Source: Pteria penguin
Taxonomy: Eukaryota > Mollusca > Bivalvia > Pterioida > Pteriidae
Length of the DNA: 64,000 bases
Reading direction: 5' to 3'
Assembly: GCA_035048485.1 (NCBI GenBank)
Contig: CM068587.1
Span: forward strand, 48,235,996 to 48,299,995
Made by a program: the position numbers and the translations under genes. How positions within the stretch are numbered: the stretch's first letter is position 1; the number at the start of each line of letters is the position of its first letter. The notes beneath the pieces are model-generated. The model saw only the letters and a list, made by a program, of their open reading frames with translations. It made no database searches and had not been told where the DNA came from. Positions 28,001-41,525 of this stretch are shown piece after piece.

Positions 28001-31000
28001 TCTGTTTGTCCCGGTGATGTAAGTATGGAAACTAATGTAAAAGCTGGCAGTAAGAGAGAGTCTTCACTAAGGGATGATGATCACATTAAAGCAGCAAATA
28101 TAGACAAATCTAATGATGACCAAATAGTAGATTCAGCACTTCTAGACGAGGAATCGTCAGCGATTTCTGATCATGTAGACTGTAGTGGTCAAAGTAGTCG
28201 AAAAAAGAATAAAATTAAAGTTTATCTTTCACCTAGAAATACTTGTAGAGATGATAGTGCTGACTTGCGAAATCGTGAATATTACTCATCTGATTCGTTA
28301 GATGATGGGGAACATTCTGTAGATTCCTTGGATACATCTAAGTCGCCTCAAGAGAGAATACAAAAGGCTGAAGATCTCTCGGATTCCTTGGAAGGTTCAG
28401 ATTCTGATGTGGTAAAGAGGGATACACTGAAATCACAAGATACTGTTCACAAACTTGAAGATGGTGACTTGGCTGATATTCACATGTCAATGGAAGTGAG
28501 TGCGAGTGAACAATCTTCATCACAAAGTGCTGTTCAGAAGTTTTGTAATGATGAATTAGCTGCGTGTATGGATATGTCTGCGAGTGAAATCTGCTCACCG
28601 GGTCTGCAGACCTCGACAGAAGCATTAGGGCGTACCGATGACGAACAGACTGTGGATAATATGACATTACGAACGGACAAAAATGAATTCCTACCTAACA
28701 AAAGTGATCTTTCTGGTGATAAAAGTATTGTTGGTGAAACTGAAGAACCTGAAAATTTGGATAAAACGTGTAATGATATTAATCCAACAAGCATGACTAT
28801 TCCGAGAGACAATGGACATTCTCAATTAATTGTGGCTAATGACAGTCCTGGACAATCATGTAAGAAGTCCGAAACTGTGGTTGTGAAAGCACCAAAGAAG
28901 AAACCAGAGACCAGAACCCTTGGTGTGTCCACTAGTCCAGAACTAATGCCACCCGAACTTCTGGAGGGTTGCCATGACGACGGCATCAGTCAGGCTTCCC
29001 AGGATTCTTTACAGGAAGTCACAGAGCAGCTGATGGAGCTGGAGGAAGCGTTGCAGAAAGAATCCCAGGAAACACAAAGGTAGGTAATCATTTGAGACAA
29101 AGGACAGAGTATAGGCCTATTGTCTCATGTATTATCGGACTGTTGGTAAATAGTCAAATATGTACATGTATGTATGTACACGGAGAATGAAATGTCATAC
29201 GATCGAAACATTGTAATTTGATTTGTTTGTTTGAATGATTCTTGTTTTACGTTAGACCAAGATTTTTGCACTTATCTGCCTGATGCAGTAGATCTTGGCA
29301 ATGAACCAACCGGAGACTAATAGAATCTAGCACCAGTTTGAGTTCCGGATAGAAAAAGATCAGTCGTGGGTGGAATAAGCGCAGCCGAAGCGGTAGCCTC
29401 GGTTGAGATTTGTTGAATCACTTCCCGAAACTGATCTTTTTCTATCTGGAACTCAAACTGGTGCTTGATTATTTTTCTGGCACCCCAGTGTTTTAATGTA
29501 GGCTACTTGTTTATTTAGTTTGACAACCCTGGCCTATTGTATGACCACTGATAGAGTAAAAATAGTCCGCAGCATCAAGATAAAACACCAATTATGAACA
29601 TCACTTATTTTTCCTTTTTCGTTAGAACCAATGTTTACTAACTCTTCGACGCAAAAATTGTGATCCGACATAATGACGACGCGCGGAGAGACACAGTCGA
29701 TCTCAGGTGCAAGAAAGTGAGGTATATTTTCAATCGTAACAGCTCATGCATTTCCGTACGCAAATGTAAAAAAAATGGCGATGGTGTTCCGATTGGTATA
29801 TTTTATGTACAACGTTGTACTTTCTCATCCGAGAGATAGGACGGGGACCTCTTGGTCACGAGCAAAGCACCCAATCGATTGAGCTTGAACGTTTGTTCCT
29901 TTAAATTTATAATTTGAATGTGATAGGATATTTAAGGGACGCATCCGATAGTTTAACTTCATGCATGATATTAAGTATACATTTTGTACCTGGGTGTATA
30001 ATTTTTGTTCCCCGCTTTCGCGAAAGCGTGGGAACATTAAATCTCATTCGTCTGTATGTCCGTCTGTCTGTCCGTCCGTCTGTCACAAAAACTTTAACCT
30101 TGGTCATAACATTTTAACCGTAAGACATAGGGCCTTAATATTTGGCATGTGTCTTTCTAATTGCAATACCGTTCTATTGGTACCGAAATTTTTTATCATG
30201 TGACCTTGACCGTGACCTTTGACCTACTTCAGTGTAACTTTTGAACCGTAAACGTAGGGCCTTCATATTTGCCATGTGTGTCTGTAGACATGCACAACCA
30301 TGATTGTATGTCAGAGATCACTTCACCCTTACTGATAGAACTCCCAAAGCGGGGGACCACAATTCTCTGAATTTGCTTGTTTGTCTATATTTGCACACAT
30401 TACAAAGTGTAATTTTACATAAAACATGCAATTACCTATATCATTTCAACATTAAATTCTCAAGTATCATTTTAATTAAAATTCTTGTTTCGGTTGATTT
30501 GGTAAATTTAATCTAATACAAAGCATGCGAAATTCTATTTAATTGTTAATTGAAGGTGTGCTCTTTCGTTGTTAAAGCGGAGCGTGGAGGTGAAGTTTGC
30601 TATCCATTTTATGTTCTCCAATTACAATCATGATGCTTTAAATGGGCTGACTTTCATATACATGTGTTTACACGGCGACGTATATCGCATTTGATCCGTG
30701 AAATACTAGAAAATAGACGAGGCACTTTATTCGATTATTGCTTGTATTCTCGATGTTTTCAAAGTGAGCTGGGTTGTGTGTGTGTAGCTATTGTTGGTGA
30801 CGGCACCTGTCTGATGCATTGGTTCATTATTTTGTGTGCAGGGGTCCAAACGTAGCAGTGAGGGATCTTACGAGTGCCAACGTATACTTGACCTATTTTG
30901 ACTACGGGTGTGCCGTTTCCTCCTATACTATATATCAGTATTCTTACTGCTTATGACATATACCTTTTTTGACTACAGCTATGCCGTTTCCTAATTCTGT

Positions 31001-34000
31001 GACAGTGAATAATACTATTTCGCTTATACTTATGGCATCGCGACGGGTATGACCGGTCGGCAGGGGATGCTTACTCCTCCATGGCACCTGATCCCACCTC
31101 TGTTTTGACAGAGGTTCGTGATTGTTTATATCATATTTACATATGTATTGTCGTGTTTCTTCGACTTAGAGTTGTGGATTTTGGAACAGTATCTTGGATT
31201 TGTACGGTTTATACCGTCTCGTCCAGAGAGAGAGAGAGAGAGAGAGAGGCAATAGATGATTCATGACCTCAGAGAAACTCTGGGCCGACACCTGGAATCG
31301 AACCCATGTCCTCAGATCAAAGTGAGCTGAATCTCGGTGGTTAAGATCTTCGGATCAAGATCGGAAATCATGGTTGCCATTGTCATGTGAGAAATTCTCA
31401 TTGCTTCAAGGAAATACGTTTGCATAGATCATATTATAGTAACCAATGTATTACATGTTGTCGCCTGTTTTGGTGTACGAAAAGTTGGAATTTTACTCCC
31501 AATTTTAGGTCCATGTCCACCTATTGGTGTATACATGTATATTACAAAAGTTTTCTGGAACGTGACACATGTAATAAGATGACAAAACAGAAATATACGA
31601 ATGATTACAGGAGTTTATACATGTATATATGTTCTAATATTGATTATACTACGATGAAGAGTTTAGTAACTCTGACTTAAGATAGTCTAGGGTTAGACGA
31701 ACTCACTTAGATGCAGTTTATATCATGTTAAGACCAGATTAGTAAACATGTGTTACTAGACACCCTTAGTAGAGTATGAAAGTATTAAGCATTATATCAG
31801 TGGCACCGAAACTGCAAGGATTGATTGATTTTTGTTTAACGTCAAACCACGAATATTTCACGTATATGGTGACGGTATCTGCCTGATGCGGGGCATACAA
31901 ATTTTGACCTTTGCAACGGACCCACCAAAAGCAGTGAGGGCCATGCCTACCACGACACGGGGCCTCGGTTTTGAGACTCGAACCCCGTCCTCCCGATCAT
32001 GAGTCCAGCGCGATACCACTAGGCCACGCCGGCTTCTAAACTGCAAGGAAACAAGTAAGTACATCTGGGACATGGATACTCTTATGATCATGGAGGAGAC
32101 TCCGTCAATCAAACTTCAGTAGCAATGAAAAATCACCTTTACCACGTGGTGCCTTCAATAAAATTTCACCGTCTTGTCTTTTTATACTATAAGTCCCTCG
32201 CCGATATATTAATTTTCCTGCAAAGAAAGGGCATTAGTGAAGAATGAAGTTGTTCCGATTGATGTCTCTAAAGAGAGCGTGTTTTCTTAACGTTAAAGCT
32301 TTACTCTAAATAAGAGAGCAAAATACTTTGGAACTTCAGTCGAAATGTCCTATTACATTTAAAATCTTATCAACATTTAAGAGTTTTGAGCTTCCAGTGC
32401 ATATTTTGTTTTGTGATAGAAAACCTCTTTCTGGTCATATGCCGATTTATAAATTTCATTTAAGGTCCTTAAATAACATTGACTGTAGTTGACATCCTGT
32501 TTCAAAGGGAACAGTCCCCTCTCCCCCCTTCCTTCGCCGAGTAGGCTGAAACTTCGTGTTGAAACTGATTGTAGCTTCTCACCTCCGTCAATACTGGGTT
32601 CGATTCCGGTCAAGGCAGGTCGGAAACTTCGCCAGTGGACCCGTCGAAAGCCGGTTTTGTATTGTAGGTACTCGGCAATATTCCATTTCTTCAGTCTTGA
32701 GCCAATTCAAACACGCGTAGTCGGTAAACCCTGATAAAGTTTTTCGTATTTGTACAGGCCTTGCTTGCTTGTGTCAATATATTGATCTCTAAAACACTTT
32801 CACTAGAAAAAAATATTTTAGAGGAAAACAATTATTGTGGATTTCTGAATCGGTCACGTTTAGCACTGACATCTGGTTGGTGAAACACATGGTTTTTTGG
32901 TAATAGTATATTGCTTACAATAAGTGACAGCATAGTCATATCAGTTGGCACGACGGTGACCCGGATGAGACATTTATACTAGATCAATGAACTGCTTTCA
33001 TATTTTAAGCCCGAGATTTAGAAACAGTTTATGTTAAAGTAAAGTGTCTCCCGGCCCGCTACACACTTTCTCTAATGACAGTGGAAAAGACAGGGATTAG
33101 CGACCTGTCGCGACAAGAAACTCCCTGAAGATTTAAACTCGTTCTACATGTAAAACAAGGAATAACAGCAATTGTTCTCGAGGATTGGAAACTCTGTTTT
33201 ATGGAATTATAACATTTATAGTTTGGAATTCGACACATGTAATTCGTTCAGCGATTTCCGTGAGCGTGTGATAAAAGGGTGGTCGAGTCCGATTATGAAT
33301 GCACAAGGATATTATGACAAAAATCAGAGTGATATCATGCCGTATTAAGTAATTCTAAGGTAAGCAAAGTCGAGATTCCTTCGACGCTCTGGTGCACGAT
33401 CCTAAATGTCAAAGTAATTATGGGTACGACAACTTTAAAGCTGTATAGTGGAGGGTGTATAGTAGAAAGTGTTTAAGATTTATAAATGTTGAAGTAGCTG
33501 CCAGCAAATTACGTGATACATGTACGTGTATAAATAATTGAATGTTTTTTGATTTTGAGAGATTGACTTGCTTGCGGTTCTGAGCCAAACACCTTGACCT
33601 TCTGACCCATGACGGTTGGAGTTTGCTCGAAGCTACCCTGTTTTTCTCCCATTTGTACCTTTGGATGAATGTGGGGCTTTATGAGGATTTGTTCCTAAAA
33701 GTATATCATTTTTAATGCCAAACTACCCGGATAGTCTTGATTTCATCGTTCCTGTCAACGAATGCAATATAAAATGTGTGTAATTTACAAAGTAGAAGTT
33801 CCATCAGTATTGCATTGGCCGCATCTTTCAGTCAGAAATGTAGCAAGCATTAGGGATCCGTTTTTCTTAATGCTTTCCTGTCCGACACATTTTTACTTAA
33901 CGTATTTTAGTATAGATTGAATTAATACAGATGTTGTTTAGAAAGTAGAACATTTAGGAATCTGACAATAAACCTAAGCCTATTATTATTTCATTTGTAT

Positions 34001-37000
34001 CTTCACTAAAAGCCGGCATTGCTCATACAGTAACATGCTTAGCTAGTGACCGAGAGGTTCCGGGTTTCGAATCCCACCGACGGCTCATCTCAGTCCTGTC
34101 TTTTAAAGAATGAGACATTAAAATCCGAGGTCACGTGTCACGATAAACGTAGTTCGTGAAAGATCCCTCAATGCTTCGATTGGGTCCTTTGCAAAGGTTT
34201 AAACAGTCATAATTTACATACGGGAGATGCTGTCACTATGTAAGTTCAGAAAAGAATCTATCAAACATAACACACTACGTTGAATGTAGATTATTAAAAC
34301 ATAAAAATATTATAGTATTAATATTTTGTTCTTGTTACAGGGGAGTAGGCCTTTCGAACACTCCGATCTCTACGGCGCGTAAAGCTGCACGTCAAAGAGC
34401 CATGATACGTCAGACTCAGAGGGGAGGCAGCGGTGAATCCGACGCCACGGATCACATCTCCGACGACGCTCACGCTAATGGTAAGGGAATCTTCCTCGAC
34501 TTCAACCATAATCATCACCATTAAAATGCAGGGATTATTTCATGCAAATCAGAAGTCACTTCTATTCAGTTCATGAATTGATTTACTATGTCGCGAATGA
34601 TAAAAGGTTTCGATTATCGCATATTCTATACTATCAGATGGAAATAAGTGTATAATATATATTTAGTTACAATACCACCGTTGTTGTGTTCATTCACTAG
34701 GTTTATTTGTTCATTAAATTGCTGATCGCCGTTTCCAAACTTTTGCTTAACTACATTAACGTTGTGCGAATTCCAAATTTTGGACCTCAATGTACGCATT
34801 CGGCCACCCACTGGCTAAAGGTATCCACTACACCGACTGGACAGGTCTGGTTCATTGTGATATGGACGACAGTATTGGATTGTCGAGAATTTAAATTGCA
34901 CAAATCCTTTCCATTTCAAACCAGTTAATTGCACAAACGTTAAAGTATAGCCTATTCAATTGCATAACCAACATTCACCTTAAAGTCTGACTTTAAAACC
35001 AAAAATAAACCGAACAAAATACAAAAACTATTTGTTAGTCTAACTTTTCTGCAGTTCCTTCGATCTTTTTAAATGATTGTGTAAACAGATTGTCTTGATA
35101 AGGTCATTGCGTATTCCCCTGACCTGCCTCTCCACCACGTCGAGGCTCCTCCCCTTCAGAATTCCCCCTTTGACATTTCCGCAGTCTTCCACATTAAAGA
35201 CCTATTGAATTCTGGTTAATTCTGGCACGTTTCCAGACCGCATAATAATGGAAAACATTTCTAAATACACGGATAGATCTACTCTTCAATGATATCTTCG
35301 CGGGGACCTTTAATCCAGTAGTTGCCATTCCGTATGCACTGTTGCATAGAATTGCATCGTTGTTAGTTTGTTAGTTTGTGTGATGGGACTTGAATAGAGG
35401 TGGAGTAAATTCAGAAACACCACAGGTTTGTGTTTGTTTTATTGAAATAACATAGGAGTATGGTGAAATGGAATTAGTGTTTATCATTTGTACAAATGGG
35501 ACATGTTTAATTGGCATTCGTTTGAAGCATTGACAGGCTGTGTTGCATAGCTATTTTACTTTCATGAGTGTTATATAGCATTCGTTCGGGACGCCTTCGA
35601 ATTTTACGTAATCTGTTATTTTTATAGGTACTCGAGGCATCGTTGGGTGATTTTCATATAATTTATGGTCATACATCTGTCTGTGAATCAGAACATTGAC
35701 AGGTGCAGAATGTTTGACTTGACCTCTTTTGCGTTCTGAACTTGACCTTCTGACACATGACCTCGGAGTATGCAGTCATCTAAGGATTCGAACACAGGAT
35801 ACGAGTCTGCGAAAAATTGAGCTATATCTATTTTGGCCCTTACAGTTGAGTTCTTTTGAATAAATTCATGAATAATTTAAATCATGTCGCTTGTTCATGT
35901 TTACAGAATTGCTACATGCATTTTATACCACTGCAGTATATCATTGGTTTAACCAAAACGTGATTTACATATATTTCTTTATATTAGCATTTGGAGTGAC
36001 GTTTGATATTTGATTTTATGATTGCGCATAATGCATTTTCATCACTAATTGAAATTTTAAAAGTAATCAACAACGGCAGAAGTCGATGGTGAATATTTAT
36101 AAATATAATCAAGTTGTTTTCATATGATAAGTGGGATCCTACTGAAATTGTCACGTGACAATCCATATGGGAAGGGTCAGAGGGGAAATTCCTGTAAAGT
36201 TTCTAGTGTAGTAAAGAGGGGAGGGGATGCAAATAAATGTAGGGGAGACATTTCTTCTAGTCGCTTTTGATTTTAAGGGTTCCATGAATGTCCACTGCAT
36301 TGCATTTTTGTGAGTGTCACAGTCAAACACCACATATTACCTTTGTATTGCGCATTCTGATTCATGAAGTTAATTCCGTTAGACGCTTGGGGGTTATAAT
36401 ATGCATACTTTAAAGAAAAATACTTAATTTGCATGTTTTCAACATTTTTTTTTCAAAATTGAAAATAAAAAGTAAATAAATAAAATATCCGTATAGCTCG
36501 ATGTATTTCTGTCGAATATTTAACTGAGAAGAGTGTTTTGCCAATTCTCCTCGTCCATGTTTGTTCACAGTAGCATTTATAGTTTAAGAACTTGTCAAAA
36601 CACTCACATAAGTAAACGTAAATTAAAAGCCAAAAATAAATAATCGCTCTTTCAGACTTTCGGCCATAAACGGAGACAAGTTTTTCTGTGTGAGAGATGT
36701 GGTGTTTCCGATGTCATTTTGTAAAGGTGTTCCTGTCGAAACGTTTGAGTGTGGCCCTTAAACCACCCGAACTTTATTGTGAAGAATGAATGATATATTT
36801 GAAGTAGATAAGTGTTTAATGTTTTTAAAAAGAAGTCGTTCGACATTCAATACGGTTTTCTATAGGGTCATACTGAATAATTAGGATATTTTGTCGTCTT
36901 ATAAATCTAGGTTCTGCCAAATTTTGATAGTTTGATAATTTTGTCCGTCGCTTATTTTCTGTCCGATTCGGAGTAAACGGTCGTTGCAACCCTAGATATT

Positions 37001-39506
37001 GCCATAATCGGTTAGCAATATAATTGTTTTGTATCGATCTTGAAATAGTGTGAAATAATGTATAGCAAGCGTCTTTATTTTTTGTCAAATTTTAAGGGAA
37101 ATTTAACACTGGAAGAGATACTGTGAGAAAGATCCTTTATTTAGATATTGATCGAAATGTGTCGCATCAGCACATTTTATTTCTTTATATGTTACTGACG
37201 TAATGCGCTAGATGTCTTACTATTTATTCAAGGATGATTGAATCCTACGTTAATCATACCATTTTGCCAATGTCAAGGCTTTCTTACCATGTCCTTCCCG
37301 TGTGAAGGTCGTAATCACAAAGCCACGACTTTGTGAGGGTGAACTATGTGCGTCTTCTTTTGCCTCGCGCCGTTATTTTACTCATGTGACGAGCGGAGGG
37401 TTGGTTTTTTTTTTTTTGGTTCTATTTTTCAAGCTGTCAGTTGAACAAGCAAATTGTGTTCAGGTGAACGGTATAGGCCCACTTGGGCCTCTTGTTACTG
37501 TCTGATTCGAGAGACAGGGCGCCGGCAAACGGCCAATCGGACTCCAACTTGGGACTTTTTATCCCCGAGCCTAGTAAATCACGAGCTGACCTATGCACGG
37601 TGTATTGAAGATTAAAACATTACGTATTCGTTGCTTGACATTCTGACTATAGCGTAACATTTGAATGTTTTTAAATATGATGCAAACGAGCGTAGAATAT
37701 ACATGTTTTATAATGGATAAATAGTTATTTTAATTACAAATATTCGACAGGTTAGCTTACCTAAATATTTACATTTGATTGTGATTGGACGCGAAATATT
37801 ACCGATTGACCTATACCGTTCAGAGATCATTCTGAACGTTCCAAATCTGAATGTCATGATGTGGAACACAAGTGCGGACTTGAGCAACAAGTAAATCGAT
37901 CTAAGATCGTAGCTTATACAGTTATCTGAATCTTTTATCTCCTATGATTGCAATCTATCAAACATAAATCGATCATGGTTCACTGCATTCTATCAAGATG
38001 TGATAAAACCCTTTTTGCCACTGTTTGTTAATCAACATTACAAAAGTTTAAATTCCGACACCAACCTGTGGGGTGTTTTGTTGTGGGGAAAATAGGTTTA
38101 ACCTTCGTGTTTAGATGTATGGTTGTGGGAATTACAGGTTGACAGTCATGCTGACCAACTGTTGATAAGGGAACCATGACAATGGAGAGAGAGAGAGCTT
38201 GCTGACCGACATTTAATAAGGGGACCGTCATGCATGTAAAGAGAGAGAGAGAGAGCTGACCGACAGTTGATAAGGAGACCACGATAATGCATGTAGAGAG
38301 AGAGATCTGACCGACAGTTGATTAGGGGAACATGATAATGCATGTAGAGAGAGAGAGAGAGAGCTGACCGACAGTTTATAAGGGTGCCACGATAATGCAT
38401 GTAGAGAGAGAGCTGACCGACAGTTGATAAGGGGACCACGATAATGCATGTAGAGAAAGAAAATGAGAGCTGACCGACAGTTGATAAGGGGGCCACGATA
38501 ATGCATGTAGAGAGAGAGAGAGCTGACCGACAGTTGATAAGGGGACCACGATAATGCATGTAGAGAGAGAGATCTGACCGACAGTTGATAAGGGGACCAC
38601 GATAATGCATGTAGAGAGAGAGAGAGAGAGAGCTGACCGAAAGTTGATAAGGGGACCACGATAATGCATGTAGAGAGAGAGAGCTGACCGGCAGTTGATA
38701 AGGGGACCACGATAATGCATGGAGAGAGAGAGAGAGAGAGAGCTGACCGACAGTTGATAAGGGGACCACGATAATGCATGTAGAGAGAGAGAGAGCTGAC
38801 CGACAGTTGATAAGGGGACCACGATAATGCATGTAGAGAGAGAGAGAGAGCTGACCGACAGTTGATAAGGGGACCACGATAATGCATGTAGAGAGAGAGA
38901 TCTGACCGACAATTGATAAGGGTGCCACGATAATGCATGTAGAGAGAGAGAGCTGACCGACAGTTGATAAGGGGACCACGATAATGCATGGAGAGAGAGA
39001 GGGATAGATCTGACCGACAGTTGATAAGGGGACCACGATAATGCATGTAGAGAGAGAGAGATCTGACCGACAGTTGATAAGGGGACCACGATAATGCATG
39101 GAGAGAGAGAGATCTGACCGACAGTTGATAAGGGGACCGCGATAATGCGTGGAGAGAGAGGGAGAGAGCTGACTGGCAGATGATAAGGAGACTATGACTG
39201 TACACGTAAAGTTTTGGAGAGTCACGTATCTTTAGCTTTGAGTGAGCCGGCGTAGCTCATTTGTTAGGGTGCTTTTACCTTGACCGAGATATACTGGGTT
39301 CGAGTCCTGCCGGCGGCGCATCTTTTGAATGAGAAAGAAAAAAAACGAGAACCTGCGTTACGGTAGACGTCGCACGTAGAATCCCGCTTTGTGGTAGACG
39401 TCGCACGTAGAATCCCGCTTTGTGGTAGACGTCGCACGTAGAATCCCGCAGTGCTTTGGGTGGGTCCGTTGCATAGGTCTATATGTGCATTGCGATGCAT
39501 AATAAG

Positions 39507-39545
<39 letters not shown>

Positions 39546-39698
39546 TACAGAGAGAGAGAGAGAGACTATGATGTACACGTAAAGTTTTGGAGAGTACATG
39601 TATCTTTAGCTTTGAGTGATAATAATAGTAATTATAATAAATAATAATAATGATAATAATAATAATAATTATTATTATTATTATTATTAGTAGTATTC

Positions 39699-39742
<44 letters not shown>

Positions 39743-41485
39743 GTATAAAAGAAATAATCGTAAAACGACGTAAACGTAAAACAAGAATCGTGTAGATAAA
39801 ATCAACTATGCGTATAATTTTCATCAACACGTGGAGAGGTCAGCTTTTACCGGACCAAACGTTGTAATGTTTGGGGCGTCCGTTTGCCATTCTCCATGCC
39901 CTTTGAAATTGTGCGATTTGAAACCTAAACATAGAACAATAAAGACAACCACATACTAATTAAAACAAAAATTGTCATGAATTGCTTGAACACGATTCGA
40001 TGAAGGCATTCATGAACTTCTAATGAGACTTGCGAGAACGTATTTCTGTAAATGCCATGTAAATGTCATGAGCTTTAAAATCGACTATAAGGTAATATGA
40101 AATGTAATTTGCAAATCTATTAACTTATGAGGTTGCATTTAATAGTTTCATTGAAAAGGAATTAAATCCTTGAATGGAGCATTATGCCTTGTTACCAATT
40201 GCATAACACCTCCGACAAAAGTCTTACTATCAAAAGGAGATTAAATATATAATTGTAGAATTCATATAGCCGATAAACTAGAGTAACACTGTTGAAAATG
40301 ACCTTCTGAATTATGAATCAAGAACAAGGTCAATTGGTGTGCTTTCATCGATTACTGATATGATTTTTGTTCACCTTTACTTAAAATAGAATTTGTTTAT
40401 TTTATCCAGGAAATCGATCTTTGTATTGCAGTGATGTTGAAGTGTCAGTTGAAAGGTTGTGACTGACAAAATTTCATTCGGATAGACAAAATTCTGAAAT
40501 TGATTTTACGTATTTCATTGTCCTGTCAAGCCGGTGTGGCCTAGTGGATAAGGTGCTCGGCTCGTGATCGAGAGGTCGCGGGTTCGACTCCCGCCCGGGG
40601 CACACCGGTGTTCTGTCTTTCGGATGAGACAGTAAAAACCGAGGTCCCGTGTCACGGTAGGCGTGGCACGTAAAAGATCCCTCACTGCTTCGGGTGGGTC
40701 CGTTGCAAAGGTCAAAATTTGTATGCCCCGCATCAGGCAGATGCCGTCACCATATACGTGAAATATTCGTGGTGTGACGTAAAACAAAAAAAAAAATCAA
40801 TCAATCATTGTCCTGTCTGACAAGATTTTCTAAATCACTGAAAATGACTGGCATGTTTGGAAACTGTTCATCACCTCTGTTATTGGCATTTTAAAATAAA
40901 ATGAATTTCATTTTCAAATTAGAGATATATTTACATCGTATTTTATTTTCCATAAACTCCTGACTTTTAATTTCCTGCCTCTCTAATGAATTATACATAG
41001 AATTTAATAAACACATACAGTTCGCTAGTGTATTTGATTATTTTAATAGTGTAGCCAAGTTGGTGAGAAGCCACAGGGTTTGAAACTTGAAGTTCACTCA
41101 GTGCATTCAACAAATTAGATGAAATCTAAACTTAAATTTAGAAAATTAAAGAGAGACTCTCTAAATCAAAGAGAGGCTCTGTTAAAATCAAAGCGAGGTT
41201 CTGTAACAAGGTTTGACCTGACCGTTTAATTCTCCAGTCGGTCAGAAATTAGAGTTTGCACAACAGTATCTTTGTTAATGGGTTAAATTGTGACTTTTTT
41301 TTTTAAATTATAAAGCAAACAAAACATAGATATTTCATAGTTATTATAATGGATAATTCGTTAGTATTTTATGATAAATTAATGTCGTGTTGAAACAGAA
41401 AAACTATAATAGTTGTCATCGCCTGATAGGGATGAGGTTATAAGAATACGTATATCGGACATACATCATCAAAATAATGATAATA

Positions 41486-41525
<40 letters not shown>

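Larger units (their letters stand above)
29080..34340 (+). other. 5.3-kb intron rich in SINE fragments
   Basis: Contains SINE tail debris (29210-29320), a 33-bp inverted repeat (29331-29463), SINE debris (29815-29890), a dispersed element (29995-30375), an eroded SINE with GA tract (30790-31340), a SINE (31826-32037) and a SINE (34010-34250). From about 32040 to 34000 I see only a possible tRNA-like head remnant (32600-32625). No exon recognised. Confidence 0.6.
34481..38139 (+). other. First half of the 7.1-kb intron between exons at 34341 and 41605
   Basis: Mostly unique AT-rich sequence in which I see no exon. A fragment of the 'gctcacctgag' repeat end lies at 37440-37497 and SINE debris at 37500-37600. 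Confidence 0.5.

Noticed and set aside
27469..28812. Minus-strand open frames of 92-171 codons inside giant exon A
   Set aside because: They are antisense shadows of a long, phase-supported coding exon.
38028..39225. Minus-strand open frames of 359, 325 and 237 codons
   Set aside because: They overlap in all three frames and only read through the 53-bp/(GA)n minisatellite. No splice, start or family evidence.
40530..40608. tRNA gene (A and B boxes, Thr-like anticodon arm)
   Set aside because: The acceptor stem does not pair, and the same head is followed by a conserved non-tRNA body and tail in several copies. It is a SINE head.
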